From Luidia sarsii (Eukaryota > Echinodermata > Asteroidea > Paxillosida > Luidiidae), in assembly GCA_949987565.1 (NCBI GenBank), contig OX465111.1, positions 14,321,249 through 14,385,248 of the forward strand: 64,000 nt of DNA, in the 5' to 3' direction. Of the stretch, positions 10,444 through 24,117 are shown one piece after another. The first letter of the stretch is position 1. The number at the start of each line of letters is the position of its first letter. Both the position numbers and the translations under genes were made by a program. The notes beneath the pieces are model-generated. The model had not been told where the DNA came from. It worked only from the letters and a program-made list of their open reading frames with translations, and searched no databases.

Positions 10444-11284
10444 TCACAAACCAAATCACTTGGCAGTATTGATTTGGAGCCTCGCATCCTGGCAATTGGC
10501 AGTGCACATGTATTACGACGGAACCCCGCAGTTCTTGGAAGGAATTCTAAATTAAAGTCTTTCAAATGAAAAGGAGCAATCTTGAAGCAGACTGAGTCAA
10601 AAGGTCTATGTGATGTCATTGACATCTGTCCAAAACATGGAAGTTGCATACATTTATGCACACAAAATTGTGGGAAACTGTTGGCTTTCCCATCCGAGTG
10701 GGCCTCTGAGAAATGTCTGCCTCTAAGAAAGATCCCGGCTGGGATGGAAATGCCACACTCATAAATTTAAGCGATTGGTCTCTTAGAGGCTTCATCTAAC
10801 GCACTGTTACATGTAGTTTATTATTTTACGCCAAGGTTGATTTATCATCTTTATATCGTAATCAATTATACTGCTTCATTGAGATCTGACAGTCTGGTAT
10901 TCCCTTGCTTGAAATATAACCCTTGAGGTCTCCTTTCTGCCTTTCTTAAACACATAATGTATGACAGGTTATCTTCCTTGCAATCCTACCCTCCCTCGAT
11001 CAATGATAAACCAGTCTTCTAATTCTTGAAGGAATGTGATAATAATTGTTGCGAGACTGGTGTTATGTATAGAGTGTACACTGTACACTGTATGTACTGG
11101 AGGACTTGAAGCATGAACAGGTTAGCTGTCACAACATTGATCTCCAAGGGCATTCCATCACACATTGGGGCAGGCAAGCTGGCCGGCAATCAGGGCAATG
11201 TGCCTGGGTGGTGCCCTGCATGCGGTCACCAGCTATTTATGCCAGGGACTGGGAGGCAAGGCTGCTAGCACATGCCATATGGTG

Positions 11285-11600
11285 AATGGAATGAGGAGGA
11301 GGAGGGGAGGAAGAGGAGGAGGAGGGGGAAGAGGAAGAGGAAGAGGAAGAGGAGCAGGAGGGGAAGGAGGAGGAAGGGGAGGAGGAAGAGGAGGAAGGGA
11401 AGGAGGATGATGATGAGCAGGAGGAGGAGGAGGAGGATGACGATGAGTGGAAGGAGGACAAGGATGAGGAGGAAGAGGAAGGGGGAGGAGGAAGAGGATG
11501 ATGAGGAGGGGAGGAAAAGGGGAGGAAAAGGGGAGGAGGAGGAGGGGAGGAGGAGGAGGGGAGGGGGAGGAGGAGGGAGAAGAGGTGGACAGGAGGAAAG
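11285..11600. repeat. (GGA)n/(GAA)n purine tract
   Basis: Almost pure purine on the plus strand, mostly GAGGAGGAGG and GGAAGAGGAA. It generates several overlapping open frames rich in R/G/E or P/S/L that are not genes. Confidence 0.95.
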
Positions 11601-13470
11601 ATTCATCAACAAGATACCAAGATGTCATTCAATTGAGGAATGCAGGAGCACTGAGCGACAATCACAAAACACTTTTACTGAGATAAAGATAAACTGAGCT
11701 TATACTTTTAAGTCAAAGAATGCACGTTGGCATGCTTATTTGTTCAGGCATACATGTACATTGTGTACATGTATGTTCAGGTACATGTATATCCTGAGTC
11801 ATAAACAAAATTCCATCCCACGTTCACATTTACATTTTGCTTCACTTTGTTTATCTTGGGATTTTTTTTGATACAATTTGTCCTCATCGGTTGCTTTTTC
11901 ACAATGTGCAATTGGTACATGTGAGTACATGTACATGTATGGGTGTTCACACTAAATGTACATGTGCAACAAAGACAACATTTTTTTAAAAATTCATATT
12001 CATATTTGCCATCATTTCCACTTTGATGTCTTAGAATCACTTCTGTTGGCAACACAACATGCACTTTACCAATTGGTAAATTTAGAATCAGCTATCACTT
12101 TAAATGTTGCCCTGGATAGAGTGCATGGTGGATGAAGCCACTGTGCATCGTGTACATGTGTAAGCCCATAAACTGCTTGTCCTTGGGATGGGGATTATAA
12201 GGACTAACAGTGACCTTCAACTTGATAGAAGTACATGTACCAGTACAGTGTGTACATGTACACGTACATGTACATGTATAGTGCATGAACATGAACACAG
12301 TATACATGGTGTACATGTTTGCATACTGCTACTACTACATTGTACTTCAGTTGGTGTGCTGAGCTACTATAAATATATATTTATTTGAAGACCATCTAAC
12401 CAATGCCTACTCAAGATTCATGGATGTACATGTACTTACACCTGAACATGTACATTCAGCAGATTTCAGTCAGAGTACTTTAATTCAGACCCAAGTCTAA
12501 ACTGTAAATGTACTGAACATGTGTACAAAACATGTACAAAGGTGAACGTTCATGGCTAAAAACAGCAAATTGGGTATTCTGCACTGCATACAGTATGTTT
12601 CATACGCTGTACATCTACGTGTGCATACACACGTACATGTACATGTACATGTACATATGTGTACATGTGCATACACTAGCAGCCTGTCAACTGATCTTTG
12701 GAGAGCAAGTCCCCAGCACAGGGGGTTAAGAGGTATATTGACAGCAAGTGGGAGTACGTGTCCCACAGAAAAGCTGCTCGTTTCGGCAACCATCCCATTT
12801 ATTTTTTTCCAAAGGCCCATCGTTCAGTGACCCTGGACCGAAACAGGAACTTGATCTCATTGGGGAGGCATCAGAGGCTTGTATGTTTGGCTCTTGGGAT
12901 CTCGTCAAAAATGGGCAGTGTGTTTTCATTTTTGTATGTTGTACAAGGGCTGGATCGACTGTGTAAACATTTGTTCATGTGCAGTAACATGTACTGGTAC
13001 TTGGTGTGTTAAGGTCTTGTTTGTGCGTGGTTCAGTCGGAAGAACCCACTTGTCATTTAGAATTGGAAAATACACAATGAGCTGCCAGCCTCTTCCCCTC
13101 TATCTCAGATGAACCGAAATGCCAGTCCCGGTTACTATGACAGGACTGCACCATCGCCCACTCCACAGGATCTATAACCCGTAAAATGGGACGCATTATG
13201 AATCTTATGGCCCCTGAAAAAGCAAACATTGTGAGGGTTGTGAATGGACACTTCAGTGCTGCAGTGCAGTAGCCTTTGATGGACAAGGCTTGTATGGCTC
13301 GTTCAGCTTCTGCACACTCTCTGATATTGAGCGGGTCTGACATCTCAATCCGAGAAGGACCTTCTTTATTCAAAGGCAGTGATCAACTGACAGCTCAACT
13401 GATCTAAACTTTCATGTATCGGTAGAATCTGCCTCAGACCATTACATGCATACAATGTACATGTACATGT

Positions 13471-13494
13471 AATTCAATGAGGGTTTGCCCTACT
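13471..13494 (-). mobile_element. Tail fragment of SINE family 2
   Basis: AATTCAATGAGGGTTTGCCC matches the tail of the SINE at 560-716 in the same orientation. Confidence 0.45.
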
Positions 13495-13599
13495 TGACAC
13501 ATACATGTACCGATACCAGTACAGTGAACATGTACCGGTAATTAGCAATGGCATGTTCATAGCGCTACATTTTACTCAGTAACTTACATGTAGTAAGCA

Positions 13600-13925
13600 G
13601 TTTGAAACATTCCTGCATTTTAAATGTACATGTTGTACTGTACACGTTGTCAACAAGCAGCATAGTGCATACACTGTACTTGTACGTGTAAATGCACACG
13701 TGTATGATTATGTGCATACATGTACATGTACATGTACATGTACATATGTACATGTACATGTATGTACAGTGCCACATGATATATTTCCTTTTCAGCAACA
13801 CTTTCTGCTTAGTTTTACATGCATACATGTACATGTACACACACGTGTGCCTGTATATTTACTTTTTTGTATGTACAGTATGTACTGGTAAATTTATACA
13901 TGTACAGGTACATGTGTACCGGTAA
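13600..13925. repeat. GTACAT hexamer cluster
   Basis: Includes an unbroken run of about five CATGTA units near 13720-13765 and further copies to 13925, ending ACATGTGTACCGGTAATT. Confidence 0.85.
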
Positions 13926-13964
13926 TTATGCGCAGTAAACACTTGAAATACCTATAAGTACTTT

Positions 13965-14110
13965 ATGATTATCTTAAAATTTAGTGGGCCTGACGTTTCG
14001 ATCCTAGCAGGCCCACTAAATTTTAAGATTTACATTTTGGTAATTTTAGTCAGTAAGCAGTTTGCAAGTGCAACATTTTTGTATATCACTTTATAATTAT
14101 ATGTAAAAGT
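13965..14110. repeat. Family A element with a perfect 22-bp hairpin
   Basis: Arms at 13971-13992 and 14008-14029 are exact reverse complements around the 15-nt loop ACGTTTCGATCCTAG. The right flank carries the family sequence TTTACATTTTGG...AAGCAGTTTGCAAG. Confidence 0.9.
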
Positions 14111-15069
14111 ACAAGTGTACAGTACTGGTATGTAAACAATGTCAAGTTTGCATTTCTATTTTTGGGGATTTACTTGTTAAAACTTGGCAAAACCACAAGC
14201 AAATAAAGAGTGGTCATGTGATTCTTGTCAACACAGGAAAGGGATGAATTACTTTACACTTCAAACACACTAACGCAGTCAACTACATTTTAATAGAAAG
14301 TGATAGTTACACAGCTAAATTGGCAGTGCACCCTTTTTATCCAAAAGGGATTTCCTGATGTGTATTTGAGAAGTCTTGGTTTTGTTTGTGATCAGCTGAG
14401 TCAACAAGCTCCCCAAAGGCATTGCTCAGCAAATTTTCATGCTTAGCATCAAACTAGAATGTCACAGAACTGCTTGAGCCTTCAGGATGAACCCTTGCTA
14501 AGTGGAATTATCATTTCACCATACTGTCTGTCTGGTGAAATCAATGAGTATCATGTGACAGATCCAGAACTGTCAATTCACTAACCTTGATACGTGTAAT
14601 CCTAATCAGGTGAATTACTAAGTAACATGTACCTTGCCAACTGCCAGTTTTAAATGCTTTGTATTGTGGCTTACGTACAAAATAACAGATATTTACGAGC
14701 GATCCACATCCACCATTGGGTAACCCTACACATGATGAAATAGCAAAGATTGTACACATGTACACTATTAAATTTCAAAGCTGATGTCCTAACTTACATA
14801 CATGTACGGTACGCAGTACCCAGGACAATTGCCCCCAGTTGACTTCCTGTCAACACAGTGATGGACATCACTTCTTAGCAATGACCTTGTGATATTTACA
14901 CACATCAGACCTTGTTGTGGATGAGCAAATATTTGTGCCAATGGCAGTGTCTACTGAAAAGATGTGCTTGGCACGTTTATAGTCCGCCCTGCAGTGATCT
15001 GTGGGCCGAGGTACATGTATTTCATAATACTACTCAGTACTTACATGTACCATGCGAATTGGTTGGGGG

Positions 15070-15370
15070 AAATCACTGGTCATAAAATTATATACACATG
15101 TATGTACATGTACATGCACAGGTACATGTACTGTACATCTACATTGCACATGTACAGTACATGCACTGTACTTTTCTGCTTGGTGAGGCTATAGGCCTTC
15201 CATCCATGGGTACATCTCCATGAAACTGGCGGTGTGGGGAGGAGCAGTGCCCAGACAGGCAGAACCACAGTACAGTCCTTCCAACCATGGAGCTACATAC
15301 ATGTACATGTACACATGTACATGTACATAATGAGAAGAGCTCCGTGTACATGTACATGTACCAACGAGTT
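15070..15370. repeat. GTACAT hexamer cluster
   Basis: Two dense groups (15090-15175 and 15295-15362) of ACATGTAC units separated by unique sequence. Confidence 0.8.
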
Positions 15371-16984
15371 ACCCTCCACACTCCAGAGTGTAGCCTGCGT
15401 CAGTCTAGTGGAATGTGCGGTGCATTCTGGCATGTATAGCCATGCACACCCACCCACAGGGGTGAGGTGAACAAAAAAAGGTGCAAGGGAATGGAGAAAG
15501 AAAAACAACAACTGCTCAACATTTGCCACCATTTATCAATTGCACATCATGGTTGCCCAACCACAGACCGAGGCTATGCCCCTCAAATAAAAGAAAGTAC
15601 TTAACAAACTTCACGGTAGAAGGCATGCACAAAAGAACTAGACAAATTCGAAGCAACTGAGTTCTGAGAAGTACCCACCCAAGCCTGAACTTCACGAGCC
15701 CCTTGAGGAGGGGCAGAGTTATGCTGTCCACATTATGATCAGTAACCCACATCTGAAATGGCATTTGGAAAATGACAGCTCACTCAAAACAAAGTGATTT
15801 ATGTTGATTTCAGTGGCTCCCTTCTTGTGATGGGTCGTCCATATAATTCCAACTACAATTCCAGGTGGGCAAACGCTTGCATCTTTCAGACTAAAAGTGC
15901 ATTCCATAATAACAACTTCTAGATAATTTATTGAGGGTACTGCACTACTTATGGTATAATTAGCACTGCATGCTGTCATGTATAGCTTATGGATAGCACA
16001 TGAAGACCAACCAGGCCAGTTGGGAAGAGTGCATTACCTGTAGCTTTCCTGGCAAAAACAACTGGCCATACTTGTACTTTGTCAGATACATGTACAGTAC
16101 ATTGAATCTTATGAAGCACTGTAGCATCCATAATGTTATCATAGTCATACCCTGTACAATGCACATGTTACATGTAGGCCCTACATGTTCATTGAACATC
16201 AGTCAGACCAAAATATACGTGTAGCTATCTTTGCACGAACTACAAGTGTATTGGACATACACGCGCAATTTGTCCCTGGTACGTGATTCACAGGCTAGAG
16301 ATCAGTGCTTACTTGTTTAGTCCAACGATTTGTTTTCACAATTCAATTTGTGAAGGGGGCCATATGCAGAGACTTATTTTGTTCTGTACACTGTAGATGA
16401 CAGATGGCAGTGGGCCATTCTTCGAAGGCCTAATACGGTAATATCAGAAGGAAACAGGAGCTTCTGAGATTACAAACTGTGTGGAGACAGAAAGGGATGG
16501 GAGAGTGCGGTGATGATTGAGATGAGAATGGATTCCGGGGAGAGATGGAGATAGGGGGAGGAGGGGAAAAGACAACATTCCATCGGGCTGGCAAAGTTAG
16601 GAAAAGCAAGCGAGCTCTCCTCTGGACCAACTACTATGGTCTGCTCAGTCTACATATGGCAAGAATTGGTGGGGGGGGGGGCAAATTCATTGACAGGAAT
16701 CTCTTCACATTTGCCATCTGTGGAGGCCAAATCCCGCACCAAGTTTTCAACTGCAACTGCCGAAAATGGGGAGCGGCGTCCCTTCATCCAGCCAGCTTCA
16801 TGTGTACTGTTGTCAACTGACAAGGCTGGTTTTCCAATTCCCTGAAGGAGATTCAGTTCATGCCTTAGTTGAAGCCACTGTATCATATTGACTCAAAACT
16901 ATTCGTTTGTTTTCTTGGGTGTTTTGTTAAGCAGTGAGATACATTTCTGCAATAATTTGATTCTCATTCTGCTGTTCTGCCAAC

Positions 16985-17095
16985 AATTCTCACTCTGCTT
17001 TCATGAAAGGTCCTGCTTGGATCAAAAGAAACATCGCTGTGATTTTTGAGATTTGCATTTTGGTCAATCAGCAGTTTGCAACATTTTTTTGAATA
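16985..17095 (+). repeat. Family A repeat copy
   Basis: Reads TCATGAAAGGTCCTGCTTGG, then TTTGAGATTTGCATTTTGGT, then CAGCAGTTTGCAACATTTTT, the order seen in other copies. Confidence 0.7.
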
Positions 17096-18399
17096 GTACA
17101 GTAGGCCTAGATGTTACAGCGAGCAACACACAAGAGCTTTATGTGACAGCCACAATCATTATCATTAGTTCCTGCACTGCCTTTGAGAATGGTGGGACGC
17201 TGGAACCGTGGCCACAACAAACGACAAAGGCCAAAGTTGGCACGTTGATGGAGGGGCAGAGTTCTTCACGCATACACGTACAAAGCAGAATCCGGCCGCA
17301 AGTTGACAAGACCGGCCTGGGCTTGGCTATAAGCATTGTAAAATGTACAGCACTGAAGCAACCAGACACTGGAAAGGGTGCCTGGCTGGCTGGTGGCTGG
17401 GATCTTGCCAAGTCGGTCCAGGTCGGCGTGAACTCGAGTAAACCTCTTCCTGCAGTCTTGCTCTGGGCAACTGACGCTAGAGCGTGTTACTGCGAGACTT
17501 TGGGGATTTCACGCGGTCAACATGTACATGTACCATACTGTTGACTGAGAAGGCATTGATTTGCCAAAATAGAGGGAGGTGGCGGCTGGTGGGAGGACAC
17601 AGTGCTCACATGCAGCACTGCCTAGTGACAATTCTCCTTTCTCAAAGACGGCCTTTCCTTTGATCAGGCAACACTGTCAGGGCCTCCAGCACACCGGCTC
17701 ACACTCACAGAATGTCCTCAATGAGCATTCCTGTCACAGTCCCATTTGGGTGTAGAACATTTGCAAAGGAGCGCTCCAAACTGAAAGTTTGGAACATTCA
17801 AAAATCCCTCCAGATTTGAACCTAGAGACCTCAATCCCAAGATGGAGATAAGGCTAGGCAGAAGGGAAAATAAAAAAAATTGCATGTGCGTACAAACATG
17901 TATGTGTGGTATATCTCATGAGAAAATCTGGCACCCTGAAGGGTTTTGAACCAGTTTCATTACGAGTGCATCTCCACTGTCTGGTCTGGGAAAAATTGCA
18001 ATTAATGCGACACTGCCTGCAGGCTACAAGCTTCATGTAATTCATGAGAGCCTGAGGGAGCTTTGACGTAATGCTTTCTGATGGCTGGTAAATGACGGAC
18101 AGTGTCTTCGTGTTTGTATGGGTATGGGGGAGTGCTCCACAATGCAGTTTGTATGCAATAATGCAAAGGGGCCTCGTGGATCGTGTCTTCAAATGTTCAC
18201 TCAAGAGTCAAGACTGCCTGTCTTCCACTATCTATGCCCTGCATTCTCATGAATATGGTGCACTCCCTCGACTCAAATACTTAATATGTACATGTGATGT
18301 GCATGCAATGTGATGAACTTAGATTTGGTGCTCTACCAAAGGGGTCCAAGTCCATTAGACCAACCAAGTGAACCAACTCAAGCTGCAATGGGGATTTCA

Positions 18400-18605
18400 A
18401 TCCTGCATGTACATGTACATGAATTGTCCATTTATTCATATTATATACACTGTATGTTTATCAAATCTGAAAGTTTGGCACAAGCTCTTACATGTGCATG
18501 TAATGTACACGTATGCATAATATACATTTTCATGCATGCAAGATTGTACATGTACGTGTACATAATGTACACGTACATGTACACATACACGTACAGTAGG
18601 CCTAG
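18400..18605. repeat. GTACAT/ACGTAC hexamer cluster
   Basis: Copies of ACATGTACATG and the variant TACACGTACATG, which keeps the alternating self-complementary pattern. Confidence 0.8.
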
Positions 18606-18786
18606 ATATGGATTTTTCTATTCAGATTCAAACAACAATTAGTTAAATTAAACAATTAGTTAAATTTAACAATTAAATCTGGCTACAACAGGGCGGGATC
18701 ACACAAAATGGATCGACTTTTTTTATATCAAAGTGGATAACAAATGGAAGAGAAATGGCATTGTCCACCACTCATCACACACATAC

Positions 18787-18887
18787 CTGTAGAGTAGGCT
18801 TGTACTTGTAGAGCAGGCGGAGAGGCTGGTCTCCTGTTATGGGACCATGTGCCTGAATACTGTCCAAGGTGAGCCTGAGGCATCTGT
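18787..18887 (-). CDS. Candidate exon of the SAM gene
   Basis: The minus-strand donor CTCTACAG then GTATGTGTG is strong. Two frames are open through to it. The favoured frame encodes RCLRLTLDSIQAHGPITGDQ then PLRLLYKYKPTLQ, using GC-ending codons (CTC, CTG, AAG, TAC), and it fits in phase between the candidate exons at 28600-28671 and 9560-9626. The other frame, entered from an acceptor further upstream (TGTTGTTGCCAG, high end 18929), encodes a Gln/Pro/Ser-rich peptide with PQAHLGQYSGTWSHNRRPAS. The sequence alone does not settle the frame. Several AG dinucleotides cluster at the 5' side, so the acceptor is uncertain. I do not recognise a domain. Confidence 0.5.
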
Positions 18888-21800
18888 CTACTCATAGCCT
18901 GCACTCTGAGTGACATCAAGAACCAGAGTCTGGCAACAACAGTGTGACAAACACCTCTTCAACTTTGTACATGTACAGTACACTGCACCTGTGCCATGGT
19001 ACTGGTACACCGATGTACGCTACACGTGCCTCCCATTAGTTTTAGACTCCAGTGATGTGTAGTATGGTATATGTACAGTATGTGGAACACCAAGAGGTGC
19101 GCAGTGTGTGTGTACGAGGGGAAGAAGGTGCACACGTGTAGACAGGCCCAGTACAGTACACTGTACAGGCCCAGTTTATTTGGATGTTAGGATCCCGGAG
19201 TCTGACAGCACAGATGTGATATACAACTTGCCACGTACTGCTTGTAAACACATACACATTACAGACTTGGTTGAAGAGGGGATGGCTGAACACCAAGATA
19301 AATGTACAGTGCACAAAAGTAGTATGTGTTGACACCAACACAGGCCCAGCGTACTGTGTGTGGACGCTGGAATGGTTGCGTTGATGATTAACCCGGATTC
19401 TGTAGAAATTATGGAGAGCAATGCAGACCGACAAGCTTCAATATTTGAAGAAGGGTGGCACTATCTGCATCTGTCCATCCGGGGTCAGGCCCATTGACTA
19501 GTGGAGTGATTGTTTGGCCTCTCAATACACGTTGTAACTCATTGACAGCTCACTGGGGTGATTGGCTGGTCCTGGCAAACACCATCAAAGAGGGAACAAT
19601 CACTTGCTCAGTGAAGGAGACACATCTGACCTCGGTTGAACTGCATGGAAGATCGGCCATCTACTGTGTACTAATAAGACACACTGGGAAATGGGGGAGG
19701 GATGAGCTTAGTCAGCTCAGCGATACTTATAATGCTGGTGATTACACTGTGCATGTACTATACATGGCTAGACATTTGAGGCCTGACTACCACTGACAAC
19801 GGAAGGTGACTCACTCTGTAAGGTGTTTGATTGCATACAGGTATATGGCACTTGGGCAAAAATCAGTCATCTCAGTTACGTCTGATACAATGTCCATGTA
19901 CGGTACAATGTACATGTATGCACACGCAGCTTGACCACAGCGGGATGAAAACTTCCTCTGCCGATGACATTCCAGTGAATACTCTTATATGAGGAAGTAA
20001 CACAGTAACTGGAAGTGGAACACCGGCTGTGATCTCGGCCCATGTCGCTGTTTCACATTCAATAGTGTTCTTGGAAGCACTGGTACTGTACCGGTATGTC
20101 ATTGAAAATGCACTTCCGGGTATTCCATATACAAAGGAATGTTGAAAGATGTGTCTTGCCCCATGCCCACACAGTGTAGTGTAATCTATCCTTAGCTGAA
20201 CGTAACATACATTGTACATGACATAGGCCTACATGTGTATGTGAGCATCTGGAACGTCAAATTCAATCAGCTACACTACATGCGCACATATACATGTACA
20301 TGTACACATATACATGTACATGTACCGCTAACTTTGCAGGTTCACCACAAGTTCACGGGTCATGGCTGGGCTGGCATGGCTAGATTCCTAATCTCTGGTG
20401 ACCGATAGGGTTGCTGTCTGGGGTGGCCTTAAGTTATACATGTATGCCTGGACACTGGACTCTGGACAGTGGTTTCAAAAGAAATCCACAGACCTGTTGA
20501 CCTCGGTCTTCAAGTTCACAACAGCGTAGTGTGGCTATGCTGTCCCTACCCAGGGGGTGTTATCTAATAGTTCCTATTGATTGACATCAAAGTCAGGGAA
20601 CAATGTCAGAGAGCTGACGGCCTTCTGCTTGAGCACGAGGAAGAAAAAAAAACCTTGCTTGATCAAACTCAACCTGACAAGCAAAAGTTCATCTTTTGTT
20701 TTAATGCTATGCAACCAAAAGGATTTTGGAGGTCAAAGCCAAATTACTGGTTCAGCTGTGTTGCTTGCTGCTTTGAAAATCTGTGTACTTCATCACCCAG
20801 TGTCTTGGTATAGCAATTTTGCACTGATTCTTGGTCATGGGCGCCAATATGTACAGCAAAATTTCAAATGAGCAAGCATCGTATGAAATATGGTTGGCAG
20901 TCTAGGGAAGAATGTTCAATGCTTAAGCTGCAATGCTGTGGACTAAGTCCTTGCAGGCAGCAACCGTGAGTCCGTGACAATGACCATCACACATGCCTCT
21001 TGTGAAGCTATTCTAAGAACAACCCGTGGGCCTGGGACCATGCACTGATCTCTGATACACACTCTCTGCTTGCAATGATTGATTGGCAATCAACTAAACA
21101 CAACAATCAGCCTCCAAACCATCGCATCAATGACTCAACAGGATCTGGGTAAATGGATCGACAATGGCCCTACAAGGAGACAGGCAGAACCAGAGAACCG
21201 ACAATTGCTGATTGCACGGCTACACTCTGAAGAGCTACACCTGCCGAGTGCACACAAGTACCGGTACACCTGTAAGTGTGTGCAGTGTACACGAAACTCA
21301 CCTCCGCATCTGCTGGAGAGGCTGGCCCTTGCACCACGCATATGAACGCTCCAGGCTAAATCAACAAGCGTGCCCACACTTAAGTGTGTACAGACACAAC
21401 CAGAGAAAGCCGGCCCATCCAATCAGGCCCAACTCAAATACATGTGATAGGTCCAATCACGTCTGGGGTGTGACACCGTGATGTACATGTAGATATACAT
21501 GTTCATTGTACATGTACATACATGTATACACATATCTATTATTGATGTTATTATCGAGTGTACTGTACACACACTCCATGCCGGAAGTCTGCCATCTGTC
21601 CAACCTTATTGAATGATGGGTACCGGTATGTCACTGGTGTCGGTCCCTGTGTGGGGGAGGGACAAGGTGTGCCAGGACTTTTTGTTCCGCTCACACACGT
21701 GGGAGACATTCTCGGAATCAATGGCGATCAAATCAATAATTCATTGTCAGATAAAGTACCACGCAATGTAACTGTGTTAACTGAAGAGGTGACTGCATGT

Positions 21801-22559
21801 ACAGTGCACATTGTAGGTACATGTACATGCTCTGGTAGCTATTACTGTAGCCCCTGTAGGCCTACTGCTTTAACCACTTTGATATTTTGATGACAGTATG
21901 CGCGACGATCAAAACATCAAAATCATTATCATTCTTCCTGGAGGTCGTTCCTGTTGATGTTAAATGCATATTCATGAACACTCTTTACTCTGATTGGCCA
22001 ACGTCAGCGTACAGAGCCTACATGAATATGTATGAATAAACATGATGCAATGATAATTGACCCATCAGGCTAAGGGACCAGGTCGGGTGAATATGACCTG
22101 CCCTTAAAAACAAAGCAGGCCACAATCACTGTGGCTAGTGTGTTTAAAATGCAACAGTTTTCCAGCCTCTTCCAAACCCTGGAATCCCCTTGAGCTTGGA
22201 GGCTTCAAGGGTGACTCAGGAGATGGAAAGAGAGCCATCATATCCCAGCCCTCTCTCAAAATTACTGCATTTGAAATTGGCTGAACTGGACGGGGGGGTG
22301 GTGGGGGGGATGGGAAGGAGAAACATCCAATCTTGCCAACGTCTCTGAAGTCAGCGGGCATGAAACTGGATGCTGACATCCGAGATGAAGCATTGAGGTG
22401 AATGTGTGCCAATGTGTGCCAATGTGCCAATTTGTACCACTAATTTGGTGCCTGTGCCTGTGTACACGGGCACAGGTGGTGTTTGGTTGGTATTCTATGT
22501 GAGAATACGGTAGAGTGGGAAGAAGAAAGCACAGAGAATTTGTCACGAGGGCTGAATTT

Positions 22560-22760
22560 GGGTTATGAACACATGTACATGTATCTGTACATGTGTACAG
22601 TATGCGTACATGTATGTATGTATACAATGAACACATCCTTGTACTGTACATGTACAGTAAATTTATGTACTTGTAGGCATACAGTGTACATGTACATGTA
22701 CACCATGTACATGTACAGTACAACTGTATAATCATGCAAAGACATCTTGTGCACATTCAT
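22560..22760. repeat. GTACAT hexamer cluster
   Basis: Dense ACATGTACATGTA and ATGTACAGTA units, with a smaller group following at 22805-22880. Confidence 0.85.
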
Positions 22761-24117
22761 TTGCCATCTTCACTTAGAGATTCGTTTTTTGAAAAAACAC
22801 CAGAAGTGTACATGTAATAGCACATGCAATGTACCGTACATGTACATGTACTGCACATGCAATGTACAAGTGCAGTACGATATCTACAGTATTGTGTCAT
22901 TATTATTATTAGTCAGTTTGACAAATTGACATGTAACCATGTAACCACTGAACATGTATTTTTAATTACATGTACATACTGTACATGTACAGTACATGTA
23001 TGAACACGTCAAATGATTATGATGTATTGTGCACACATACATGTGTGCATGTATGTGAATTCAATGTGAATGTACATGAAAACATACTCTACATGTGCAT
23101 ACATGCACGTGTAATCGTGGTTTAGCCAGAAAGGAATTCGGATTTTTATTTCTTTCTTGAAATTTTTTTTTTTTTACATTTTTTCAATACTCTTTCATGA
23201 ACATGTACAGCGTAGTTTACACAAGCAGAATTATGCACAACTATGTTTTGAAAGGAATCATTTTGCACACTGCTTTTCTTTTCAGATTTCCACAAAATTG
23301 CGTGAATGAAACACCACCAAGGTTACACTACATGCACACACCACAAAGTGCTAGGTCAACGCATGGAACAAATAGCACAAACAATTCCTGGATTTTCAGG
23401 GTTTTTTTTTTTCCCACGCAAATAAATTTGGCCCGATTGTTTATCAGGATGTGGCCTCCACTGCCTCTTTTGCCAAAGTCTGGGTCAGGAGGGGGAAAAA
23501 AACAACCCAAAATCCTGGGAGCGTTGAAAAGTTAGTTTCAAGGAAAAAAAGAGAGAATTGGGAGAGAAAAAAAGACCCTCAACTGCACCTCCAAAACCAC
23601 AAAAAACAATCGCTTTTGTATTCAGTGTACCTGTGTTGATTCTGTATTGTTTGTATGATTGTCTTCGGCGGTTTGTTAAGTCTATACCTGGGCACTTTGC
23701 AAGGTTGAACCATGCACAGAGCAAGGGAAACCATGCTCTATGGTTGAAGCATGCCCTCTTGAGCATTCACAAAAATGACCAATCACAAGACACACCCACA
23801 TGCACAAAGTCCCCAGCACTGACTGACTGGACCCGACCAACCGTCAATCAACCACAACTGAGCTACCAATCCCCCCAAGCTGACAAAAACAGCCAACCCC
23901 TTACAGACAAAAAAAAGGAAAAATGCCCAAGTAAAAAGAAAATATACCTCTACAATGTTCCTGTACATATTAAACTCACAGGTGAACAGAAAAAAAGACC
24001 TGTCCTTTTTTCTCACCTGTCATACTCAGGGTATTTTAACCCCAGTGGAGTGTTTTTGTTTGTCTAGCCCTCAGGCTAAAAGCATTGTCAAGGTTCATGA
24101 GGTCACAAACAAACCCA

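Larger units (their letters stand above)
9627..18786. other. Long intron or intergenic stretch
   Basis: About 9 kb with no supported exon. Contains family A repeats, a duplication (10339-10443), a purine tract (11285-11600), hexamer clusters, a perfect hairpin (13971-14029) and a 12-bp G-rich run near 16.67 kb. Several open frames of 80-160 codons occur but lack splice or homology support. Confidence 0.45.

Noticed and set aside
16650..16886. 78-codon minus-strand open frame containing MIQWLQLRHELNLLQGIG
   Set aside because: Looks protein-like, but no acceptor or donor borders it and it ends in a C-run; insufficient evidence.
17053..17544. 163-codon plus-strand open frame
   Set aside because: It begins inside a family A repeat, shows no recognisable domain and has no splice or promoter support.
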